Shown piece after piece: positions 53,809-64,000 of a stretch of DNA of 64,000 bases. The DNA comes from Seison nebaliae (lineage: Eukaryota; Rotifera; Pararotatoria; Seisonacea; Seisonidae): positions 1 to 64,000 of the forward strand of contig JALJEE010001112.1 of NCBI GenBank assembly GCA_023231475.1, given 5' to 3'. The first letter of the stretch is position 1; each line of letters starts with the position of its first letter. Under the pieces are notes generated by a model. It was not told the origin of the DNA, did no database searches, and saw nothing but the letters and a program-made list of their open reading frames with translations. A program made the position numbers and the translations under genes.

Positions 53809-56590
53809 CTATTCATCAACATTATCGATGGTGACTGATAATCGTCGATTTTCGTTTTTGAAAGGACAAGGCAATTTTTCTGGTTTTGGTTCGATGCCCC
53901 AAATATCTCGGGCATATTCAGCGATCGTTCGATCCGAAGAGAATTTTCCAGCTTTCGCGATATTGATCAATGACTTTTGTGTGAATTCCAATTTATTCTA
54001 GAAATCATTAGAAATTTATAGAAAATAAATTAATTTAATAATAATTCGTTTAAACCATAAATGTTTTTGATACTTCTTCTTGTTCGTTGATATATGATTC
54101 ATAATCCGCTAGAACCATATAATGGTCGCCATGATGAAGGAGATTGTCAAAGATACTCAAAAATTCATTTGGATCATTGGTTTTGGAGAAATATCCCGTT
54201 TTAATTTGATCGAGAGCTAATGCTAATTCCGAACCGGATTTATAATAATCCCATGGATTATATCTGAAATGAAGATAGATTTTCAGATAAAATTAAAAAA
54301 TAAATAAAAAAAAATTAAAAATTATTTCTAACCCTTCATGACGTCGACGTTCAACATCGGGAACAGTCATACCAAAAATGAAAATATTTTCACGACCAAC
54401 TTCCTCCGCCATCTCCACATTCGCTCCATCCAATGTTCCAATCGTTAATGCTCCATTTAACATGAATTTCATATTTCCTGTACCACTCGCTTCCGTTCCA
54501 GCCAACGAGATTTGTTCAGACAGATCAGCTGCCGGACAAACAATTTCAGCGAGAGAGACTCGATAATTTTCGAGGAAAATAACTTTCAATTTATCTCCAA
54601 TACTTTCGTCATTATTTATTCGATCGGCAACAGCGACGAAAAGTCGAATTATTTGTTTGGCCATGTGATAACCGGGCGCTGCTTTCCCTCCCATCATAAT
54701 GACACGAGGACAGAAATTATGTTCTTTATTTTGTTTCAATCGATTATAAAGAGTGATGATATAGAGACAGAATAAAAGTTGACGTTTATATTCGTGAATA
54801 CGTTTGACTTGTACGTCGAAAAGTGCATTGATATTCACATCGATATTTTGAGTTCTCTTAATATATTTCGCTAATCGATCTTTACATGCTTGCTTCGCAT
54901 CATAAATCTTTGAGAGGAAAGTTTTATTATTTAATTGATCTAATAATTTCTCTAAATCTTTCAAATTCGTTATCCAATCTTCACCGATTACTTCGGAAAT
55001 GACATCGGATAAAAATGGATTACTATTCAACAACCATCGTCGAGGTGTAATTCCATTTGTTTTATTCTGGAATTTATGTGGCCATAATTGATAGAAATCA
55101 TTAAAAACGGTTTCTTTCAATAATTGCGAATGAATTGCAGCAACACCATTAATGGTATGTGATCCAATGAGGGAAATATAACCCATGTTAATTCGTTTCA
55201 TTCCATCTTCTTCCACCGCTGACATTCGACGTATCATATCACTATCGGTTGGAAATTTCTCTCGAACTTCCTGAAGGAAAACATGATTCAATTGATACAT
55301 CAATTCGAGATGACGTGGTAGAATACGTTGTAACATATCTACAGGCCATCTTTCCAATGCTTCGGGAAGGAGTGTGTGATTTGTATAAGCACAAGTTCGT
55401 CGAACGATAGCTAATGCTTCTGACCATTCTAATCCATATTGATCAATGAGAACTCTCAATAATTCAGGTATAGCAAGTGAAGGATGTGTATCATTCAATT
55501 GAATAGCTACTTTATCTGGGAAGAGATCAAATGATTTTCTTGTTTCACTAATATCGCCACTTTTCGATTTTTTATATCGTCGAATAATATCAGCGATAGT
55601 GGCAGCGACGAGAAAATATTCTTGTTTTAATCTCAATTCTTTTCCTTCAATCACATTGTCATTTGGATAAAGAACTTTTGTGATATTTTCTGCTGTCGCT
55701 TTCTCTGAAACAGCTTGAATATATTCACCATCATTGAAGAAATTCAAATTGAAACTATTCGACGCTTTCGCCGACCATAATCTCATCGTATTACAAACAT
55801 TATTATTATATCCAAGAATTGGATAATCATATGGCATGGCATAAACTGTCATAGTATTTATCCATTGACGACGTCCATTATCATCTGTCGATACTTGTCC
55901 ATAAAAATGAACAGGAATACAATGATTCGGTCGTGGAATTTCCCACGGATTTCCTGAACGTAGCCAATCGTCTGGTTCTTCCGTTTGTCCTCCATGTTTG
56001 ATCTTTTGTGTGAATATACCATAATCATATCGTAAACCATAACCATAAGCTGGTAAAGCTAAAGTTGCCATAGAATCGAGGAAACAAGCTGCCAATCGAC
56101 CTAGACCACCATTTCCCAAACCAGCGTCTGGTTCCTCTTCCTCCAATTCTTCGATATCCAATCCTAATTGATAAATGGCTTCGTCCGCCTCATTTGTTAT
56201 ACCCAAATTGATCATAGTATTATTGAGGAATCTTCCCATATAATATTCGAGTGAGAGATAATATATTCGTTTAGGATCACGATCATACCATGTCTGTTGT
56301 GTACGAATCCATCGACTCACCACATTGTCTCGAATAGACAAAGCGAGTGCTTGATAGAAATCTTGATTAGTCGCCACATTTCTGTCTTTTACTACACTGA
56401 AATGTAAATGTCGATTGAAATTCTTCTTCAGTGCAACAATATTATCCGCAATATTCAAACCACGTACTGAAATTTGACGTCTTTTCTCAGCGTCCTGACT
56501 GTCGACGAAACTACCTCTCGCTGACGAAATGGACGGTGTTATTGGTCGCGCGTCAATTGGACGATTTGGATTCTCACTCTCATTCTCCAT
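53809..56590 (-). CDS. glycogen phosphorylase
   Basis: Cytosolic PLP enzyme releasing glucose-1-phosphate from glycogen. Three exons (56590-54333, 54263-54056, 53997-53809) give 884 aa, slightly longer than the roughly 842-aa mammalian enzymes. The regulatory phosphorylation segment RRQISVRGL (Ser14 equivalent) is present, so kinase control is likely. Highly conserved blocks follow: [96 protein letters not shown], and the PLP-lysine region [20 protein letters not shown]. The end ([19 protein letters not shown]) is typical. The AMP/purine regulatory details were not checked. Confidence 0.97.
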
Positions 56591-58522
56591 CTTTAATCAA
56601 ACTCTAAGAAAAAGACGATTGGAAATAAATATAAATAAATAAATATTCTCTTCAAAAATAGAATGAGACTCTATAAAAATTTTATGACCATGGAAAAGAT
56701 GAGGAATTATTTATATACGTCATTAATCGATCCATCTGCTCACTCGTCAATACTACGGTGATTGAAAAACAAGAGAATTATTTGATGAAAAGAAAAGAAA
56801 ATAATAGTTATTTTAGTTGTAGCAGCAGAAATGGAAGACAGATAAAATAAATTCTCGTCTCTCATTCTCACATCCATTTTAACGAAAAGTGGTAAATGGA
56901 TTTATTCCATTCTATCCTCTCGTCTCTTGTCCATTCACAAATTATTTCTACATTCGCTTGAATGAATTGTGAGCTTTCTACTTGAGGAATCGCTTTATTT
57001 CATTCGTCTTATACCATCTTCAACGAATCAACAGAAACAACAATAACAATAATTAACGGAATACATTACCGAAATGGCCACCGAATTCGTTCGAATATTC
57101 CTCATTCACACTCTCCTTCCCTATATCTGACTAACTAACATTTGTTCTCTTCTGTCAAGGACTCGTCCTCTCATCAATCACAAAATTTTATTCCAGTTTC
57201 ATATATTTCCATATTTTTTATTATATTATCTCTATACCCCAATTATAATTTCCTTAAGCACATTTCCTTCTGGTCAGTCAAAAGTAATAAAAGAAGAAAT
57301 TCCTAATACATTGGAAGTTGAGATAAGACCTACTCACAATATATGATCTTACCTACAAGTGTGCAAATTTTCAGCGAAAAAAAAATTGTAAAACCAAATA
57401 GTTCCCTTGTCAGATTTTTTTCATCAAATCATATTAATATTCATTTTAAATAATTTCTGTTATCATTCTAATAATTTTAAATTATTCACATATCTAATTG
57501 GATTTTATCGTGATGTTATTCTTTGTAATTTTAACCGTTTCAAAATTTATATCACGGGACATCATCTTTGATCGGTCAATTGATAGAAAATTTATTCCGA
57601 CATTTATTTTAGATTTCATTTTATGGACATTTGCGAGAACCGTAAAATTTTAAAACTTTTTTCGTATTGATCTCAATCGAAAATTTAAGAATGACTAATA
57701 AGTTCAAATAATAAGCGTCAGAGGGATTTTATCCGTGATAGGCCACCGAAAGACGAATTTTCACAATGAAAATTTGATAATGGATGACCTAAAAAATGTT
57801 GAAAACAAATTACGATTAGCGTTCCAAACAACTGTAATATTTCAAATTGATCGTGAAGTTGTCATAAAATTTTTTCAGGTGAACCAATAACTTTCACTTT
57901 GATTTTGGATTGCCTTTATATTTTCCTAGGAAATGAATTGGAAATTACTGTCATAAAATTTTATTATAATTTCGATGATAAATATAATTTACTATGTAGA
58001 ATTAGGAACAGTTTTCGGAAAACACTCCGCCAACTGGTACAAGCACATGGATTCGATATTGAGAGGAAAGTCTTAATGTTTAAGATATTTTTTTTGGATT
58101 CAAAACAAAATAAAAAATAAACATGCTATTAATTCCAAATTTAGGATAAATTTTCCAAACTTTTTCTTCCTCCGAGTTAATGAATATTAATAAAACTATA
58201 AAGAAACATATCAAAAATTTAAATAATTGATCAGTCACTGATGAAACGTTAGAGATTCAATTTTTCACTACTAAAAAATAATTTCATACCGGCGAACAGA
58301 AGTGGAGAAATAAGAGACATCATCAAGATTGTTCATTAAGGTGTATCATATTTCCAATTCATTCCTTATAAACATATCTATTAGGTAAAATGATCAACTA
58401 CATTAATTCGTTTCGTCTTCTTTTGCTTCTATTGATTTATCGATTTAGAAGTTATGACTTTGTCACAGTATGCACTCCTAATTCATTTTCTCTAAAAATT
58501 GTTGCTTATATTGAAATAAAAA
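56591..58522. other. gene-poor region upstream of glycogen phosphorylase
   Basis: About 1.9 kb. A 73-codon ORF at 57899-58120 and an 86-codon hydrophobic-leader ORF at 58390-58650 (other frame, overlapping the next gene) have no support beyond openness. Nothing else recognised. Confidence 0.45.
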
Positions 58523-59462
58523 ATGATGTACCTATTCTTTCTTTATCTTGTGGTAAATGTAGTTCTTCAATTAACGGATGGTCACAAACAAAAATCAAAT
58601 ATCATGCGCTTCGCAGAAAGTGTGAAAACGAAAAAAAATGGAATAACTAATATAAATTACGAGATTGACGTCGAGAAAACTGAAAAAGAAGATAAATTAA
58701 TAATTAAATCAATTGAAGGGAAGACGATAGAAGAAGAAATAATCGATGATCCATGTGAATCTGTTGTATCTAGTCCATTTGAGTTGGATTCAACTTGTAA
58801 ATCCAATTTTTTTTTAGCTCAAAAGAAGCAAATTATCTCGATTATGGTGGCAGGTAACAAAGAAGAATGGTTTGATAAATTTTCGCTAGCAGAAGAACTT
58901 ACGGATGAACCTCCTCCTAATTTATCAACAATCTCCGATACAACACCACATTACTTCCATGAATCTTTAAAGAGTTTGGTATACGATAAAGTGTCTATTA
59001 ATATATCATATCGATTTCATTCAAAATAATTTCCTTAAAGATTTTGTTTCAGATATATAACCAGAATCAAATAGTCATAGAAATTAAATTTAAAATTGAT
59101 GGATCACCACACCTGTTAACATGGTTTTCAAAAAAATATATCGAACATGTTAAAGTATTTGATACTGTTGGAGGAGAAATGAAAACAGCCATTAGCAACA
59201 GTAACTTAATCCCTAAGAGGTTAATAATATTCCTTATATCGTCTTTTTCCATATATATATATATATTTGAATATTGATAAATCACAGAAATTATCAATGT
59301 ATGAATAAATCAGGAATTAATGTTGCAATTATGACGTCGGAAATAACCCAAAATTCGTTGTTGGCTTTTACCGTATATACTAGTTGTATTACCGACGTAT
59401 TATGTAAAGACAAAGCACTTCCTCTGATAACTTATAGGTCAGAATCTACCGAGTATGGTTAG
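58523..59462 (+). CDS. predicted secreted protein, orphan
   Basis: Three exons (58523-58990, 59053-59219, 59288-59462) join in phase to 269 aa. A signal peptide (MMYLFFLYLVVNVVLQLTDG) is followed by a Lys/Glu-rich segment, a central region with Cys pairs (DDPCES, STCKS), and a more beta-like C-terminal half (IVIEIKFKIDGSPHLLTWFS, then INVAIMTSEI, then TSCITDVLCKDKALPL). Open frames on both sides of each intron that resume exactly in phase support it as a real gene. It lies in a mobile-element-rich region and I recognise no family. It could be a lineage-specific secreted or effector-like protein (inference). Confidence 0.5.
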
Positions 59463-59929
59463 GTTATGATATTTATCTTTCAATATCTTTTCTAGAACAA
59501 AATTTGCGTTCAGCAAGTCATATAATCATAACGGGTCTTCAATTGTAGATTACTCATTAGATTTCAAAATAATTCAATAAGAATTCATAAATTATCATAC
59601 AAATCTAGAACATCATGAAGGAAACAAATTAGTGGGGAAGGTGCTAAAAATAATCAAATCTTAACTCTTTGTGATATTTCATTAAATAATAAATTTGTCA
59701 TTTTAATATATTATAATAATTATTATTTATTTACTATACTACTCCTACTACAATAAATCCCCAATTTTTGGTAAATTGTGGAAGAAGAAATAAATCAGAG
59801 AAATATTCTTTAGTGCGAATAAACCAACAACCAACTGAATGTATGAGAAAAGAAATATATTTTTTCGTAAATCCGACAACTTTGTGAGTCTAAAAATTGT
59901 GAGCAGATGACGATGCTCCTAATTAAAAA
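59463..59929. other. AT-rich spacer
   Basis: No gene seen between the orphan secreted gene and the 3' tail of LINE copy 2. Confidence 0.5.
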
Positions 59930-60745
59930 CTGATTTATTTATTTATTTGAAATAAAAGAGAAAAGAAAAAAAAGTAGAAAAGAAGGGAACAAGATTGGAC
60001 TGAGCTGCCAGAAAATCCACCCATCTATCGTAAATAATATATAAAGAAATATAAAGAAAGAAAAAAGAAATCTGTAAATTTCCATATAGGGACAATTCAA
60101 ACGTCGCTCTCGAGAAGAATCCTCAAAGCGTTAGACTGATTTTTTTCTTGGCTGATCAGGGTCTTGGTAGAATTTAGGGTAAGTACTTGTTCGGCACGTA
60201 ACCGAGACACGGATGACAACGAGAAGATGAACTCACGAAATTCTGTTGAAAGAGCTGAGTGATCTATATAATAGTATACAATGGTGTGAGAATAGACGAA
60301 ATGATTTGATGTGATAAAGCCTTGAATAAGAGATGATATGTTGGGGAAGAGTCCCGACAAAATGCGTCGACAATAGAGAATATGAAATGGAGGAATATCG
60401 GTGACTGCGAAAGTAGGATTACGATTAATCCTGCGGAAACAGCCAATAAGCCCACGGACGATGTTGTTGTAAGTTCGATCCATTCTGAGGAATGAGCTGT
60501 TGGAGACGAATATTAGCGAATCGAGTCCATATAATGGGAGGACAAGTGAAGAGAAAACACGAATTCGAATTGACAATGCTCGCATGAACTATTTCTGCCC
60601 ATCTCCATCTATGAGCGGAAATGTGACGAAAATTGAGAGAGTGAACGACGATCTTCTGAACCGATATTCGGTCTGGTAAGGCGAAGGAGAACCCAGAGAG
60701 TCGACGGGTTCGTCAATGTTAGAAGATGGTTGGTAACTTTAATTC
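59930..60745 (-). mobile_element. non-LTR retrotransposon (LINE) copy 2, 3' fragment
   Basis: On the minus strand the frame at 60585-60097 encodes the thumb/C-terminal part of a LINE polymerase (FSSLVLPLYGLDSLIFVS, then MDRTYNNIVRGLIGCFRR). Upstream, up to about 60740, a related frame reads FALPDRISVQKIVVHSLNFR. The 3' flank ends in an ATAA-type short tandem repeat at 59934-59955, typical of LINE 3' ends. Copy 1 at 24.8-25.9 kb has the same SLVLPLYxL block, SHTIxYY and FxxxIFS spacing. The RT catalytic palm is absent, so the copy is 5'-truncated. Confidence 0.8.
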
Positions 60746-61351
60746 AATAGCAATAGGTCAGACCAAACAATAGCAAATTCGACCAAAAAAAACATCGTAT
60801 TTTTTGAAAACCTGTGCAACCTGTCCAAAACTTTACCTAAACTTTGACATGGCAACGAAATATCTGATTAACAGAATAATCGGTAACCTTCCTCGAACTT
60901 AACTTTGGGATATGAATTGAACAGCCGGCCGGTATAAAATTTCCGAATATCTGTTTAATTACAATTTCAATATTTTAACCAGACAGTTGGAAACCGAAAT
61001 TGGAATAGTTTGGAATAGTTTCTTTCAAACTTCTTTGACGAAATATATTTACAACTTATTAGTTAGGAAATTTAAAAACCGCTTTTAAGTAGTATTAACC
61101 AAATTTGTATCTTGCTAATGAAAGGGAGTTACATGAAGTTATGTCATATCACATGTATGTTTTCATTTGATGTCAATTCGGGTAATAAAAGTGGGTGTAA
61201 CTTTAAATGAATTTCTGCATGCATCAGAAGGCCCTTAAAAACAAATAGTTAGTTCAAATCATACGGTGCTACGTTATACATATTAAAATTTTTAGAAATT
61301 TAAAAATAATGAACCTAAAGTTCTTGGTACCCAGATCTAAAATAAAAATAA
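60746..61351. other. gene-free flank of LINE copy 2
   Basis: No coding signal. Sequence complexity is higher than usual for gaps here, which may reflect older mobile DNA. Confidence 0.4.
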
Positions 61352-61763
61352 CAATTTGACGATGCTGTTACTTTCACCCCGAATTACTTTCCCCCTGAAA
61401 AAAAAATGAAGAGAAAAATGAGATTTTAAGGGGTTTTTCCTCGGTATAAGGGGGGTAATAGAACTTGAACGTGGCTATCTAATGATGCCCGACTTATCAA
61501 ATTTGGATAAGTAACACCTAACGCACAGCAATTCAAAATAGTTGAATTTTTTGAAATCGAAAAAAAAAAAGTCCAACTTGTATCCTAAAATTTTAATATT
61601 AATATTTAATTTTTTTAAATGAAATGATATGCATTCGAAAGAGAATTTTATACTTTTTCGAATGAACCCTACCTCGTTAATTTTCAATGAGGAAAAACCC
61701 CTTAAAATCTCATTTTTCTCTTCAATTTTTTTTTTCGGGGGGAAAGTAACAGCATCCAATTTG
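61352..61763. repeat. fold-back inverted repeat, 75-90 bp arms around a 246-bp spacer
   Basis: The left arm (61352-61442) and right arm (61689-61763) are near-perfect reverse complements. They share the core TTGAAGAGAAAAATGAGATT or close variant, then TTAAGGGGTTTTTCCTC, plus GATGCTGTTACTTTC at the outer end. The left arm contains an extra 16-bp tandem copy (TTACTTTC-ACCCC-GAA then TTACTTTCCCCCTGAA). The spacer is AT-rich with an A11 run. It could be a MITE/fold-back element or encode a long hairpin RNA. A 94-codon ORF on the minus strand is a by-product. Confidence 0.8.
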
Positions 61764-64000
61764 ACACGAGATTTCGATAAATTTAACGTTTCTTACTTGT
61801 GTGTCTCTGCATAATATTAACCATATGAATCTCATAAATGATAATGATTAGTCTTTATGAATAATAATTGGATAATAAGAAATCATATCACAAACCTTAA
61901 AGTTTTCTTGTGAAGTTATTAATTTCAAATTACCAAGTTTCTTTCTTAAAGTTTAATTAAAATTAATCAGTTTCTAATTATCTTTTCACTGTTTTAGATA
62001 AGAAGGAGGATTTATTAAATTAAATCTTAAATTATTCATTCGTTAAAATTTGGCGGTTATATGTGGGAGGAATATATCTGTACACAATGTTCATCAGTGT
62101 ATTAAACTGAATGGAAAGGAAAGTACAGAAGAAGTAGAATGAATAATTAGTAAAAAGAAAGTCTTTTTTTTCTTCCTCCTGATTGGTAACAGCTATCATC
62201 TTAATCATTGAAAGTTGGTTCGAAAAATGTATTTGGAGAAATGTTCTGACGATTGAGGAGAATTAACTTCCACTATACACACATCAACATCAAGCGCTGT
62301 TTATGAATGATGATGTGTATAAGTATAATTCTTAGTTTTGATTTTCAGTCAGTTAGTCTCTTGTTGTATAGATGTTACATAATATTTGTTGTTAATGTTT
62401 TTGTTGTTGTTGGTTATGTATTAATACATGAACGATCGAATTGAAAATCAAGGTTCTTCATGCGAGTATTTTCTTATTCATTCCTTCCTCCAACGAACAT
62501 AGAAATAATGGAAAAAACGAATTTGCTTATTTAATATGTTAATTCACAATTCGTATTTGATTCGTCTGTATTTCATCCAAATTTTACATCGTTCTTATTC
62601 AATAATTTTATTTATCATCCTTCTCATTTCATTTACACCTTTATATTCCTCATTCATCTAATAATTCGTTTATATATCCATAAAATGATATCACACTTCT
62701 TTTTAAGGTCCCGTTCCTCTTGTTGATTAACGAAGAAATCCGTGCTATGTACACAAAGAATTGGGTAAAGTAAGTGAGTTGGAAGAAGAAAATTAATTTG
62801 TAAGAGCAAAAAATTTAACTAGTGAAAACATTGAAATCATTAGAAAATCTTTTTACTTCTCCTCACTCTACAATATCGAACAAATTCTCCTTTTTATGAA
62901 AAGTCAAATATTCCTTCTATTCCATAGTTTCATATTCATTAATGTCATCGTGAAGAAGAGAATCTTCCCCTACATCAGAATATTGTTACTTGTAACTTAC
63001 AAGTGACTTCATTGCTATTATTGTTATGTAATCTATCCATTCATTCATTCATCCATCCTATTATACTTTTGTACAGTCAGTAAATTTTATGATGAAACTA
63101 TAATAAATTATATAATTTCATATCACTTACAACATCCACATATCATTCAAACACACATGTCAACAATAAGAAACAATAACATGAGAAACGAAGTCGATAA
63201 CTCCATTTCTTTCTATTTTTCTAACCTTCTCTCCCATCGCAAACTTATCGCATTTCATGTGGCGAGAACAAAAAAGAAAATAGAGGAAAAATCCGTTTTT
63301 ACTTCATTTAATCTATCAAATACAACTATCATTGAACATCGTTAAGATGAAATGACATTCATCTTCCTCAACGTTTGAGAACGTATAACGAAGAATTGAA
63401 TGAGGACGTTTCATTCTTCTTCTTTCCAATTAATTTTTAACGCTTTTCCCAAATCGTCTATCAAATAAATATTATCAATTCACGTATACATCGTTTCTCC
63501 TCATTCTTTCTATCATCCACCGATTAATGAAATAAAGTGAATCGTGAATAAAAAAAAGTTTGATATGTCAGAATTGACGATGATTCATCAACCAAGCTAA
63601 AATTTTTACGAACTACTTATTAATTTACATTTGTTTTTACGAACTTTCTTCTTCATCTGAACGTTGCCCGTTACATGCTAATCAAAAAAATAATGACATC
63701 ATAACATTTCTCAAAAAAGAAAATTGTTAATTTGAAAAATATTTTAGCCGAATGATAATTCATCACTATTTGTTTGGTAGCCAGAAAAATAGGTGGCATA
63801 TCCTGTGAGAATAAAATAAATTTGTCATTAACGAGAACAAATAATCGAAGAGAAATAATTAGGAGATGAATTGATCTAGCAGTTCGATTTTGACGACTGA
63901 TGAATTTCAAGTGTGAGACATTTTTCATGTTTCACTCATCATTCTCACAAAGAAGTCTCACAATATTTCATTTCTTCGTCTATTTCAGTCAGAATGATCT
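61764..64000. other. gene-poor right end
   Basis: About 2.2 kb, AT-rich, with GTT-repeat sequence near 62387-62411. Near the right edge a minus-strand frame (63928-63671) and a possible terminal exon (63668-63624, ending RSDEEESS) could belong to a gene entering from the right, but joins are speculative. No gene is called. Confidence 0.4.

Overview
The window is nuclear DNA from a small, compact, strongly AT-rich invertebrate genome. Gene content is animal: a GATA factor, an ADAM10-like protein, a caspase-fold protease, a GT10 fucosyltransferase, a GH18 chitinase and a CAP/EGF protein. The genes for an outer-arm dynein intermediate chain (DNAI2), a sperm-tail PG-rich repeat protein and a MAK/ICK ciliary kinase imply motile cilia or flagella. 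That argues against a nematode despite the AT-richness, tiny introns and gene density. A small ciliated lophotrochozoan or orthonectid/rotifer-like animal fits, but the sequence alone does not decide.

Layout. 0-6.5 kb, + strand: an unidentified gene tail, DDX46 (13 exons) and the PG-rich repeat protein. 6.5-15.2 kb, - strand: the GATA factor, a 3.4-kb gap rich in GATA sites, DNAI2 and ALYREF. 15.6-19.4 kb, + strand: RBBP4/7 and an ADAM10-like pseudoprotease. 19.4-20.4 kb, - strand: BUD13. 20.4-25.9 kb is mobile-element-rich: an inverted-repeat-bounded candidate element with a broken ORF, an intronless fucosyltransferase and a decayed LINE. 26-32.4 kb, - strand: caspase-fold protease, an unplaced ORF, chitinase and MAK kinase. 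33.8-45 kb: TIMM50, a tiny membrane ORF, a 1,747-aa low-complexity protein, adrenodoxin-type ferredoxin and ribonucleotide reductase R2. 45-57 kb, mostly - strand: TRAPPC1, CAP/EGF membrane protein, THOC5, two unrecognised coiled-coil-like genes and glycogen phosphorylase. 57-64 kb is gene-poor: an orphan secreted protein, a second LINE fragment and a fold-back repeat.

Functional themes are mRNA splicing and export (DDX46, BUD13, ALYREF, THOC5), cilia (DNAI2, PG-rich repeat protein, MAK) and housekeeping metabolism. I see no operon or spliced-leader signal.

The most unusual signal is in the introns. Of 59 introns I could place, 54 begin with GTT rather than the usual GTA or GTG, and most are roughly 40-75 bp. 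All exon boundaries were inferred by eye from family conservation, reading phase and GT..AG, without transcript data.
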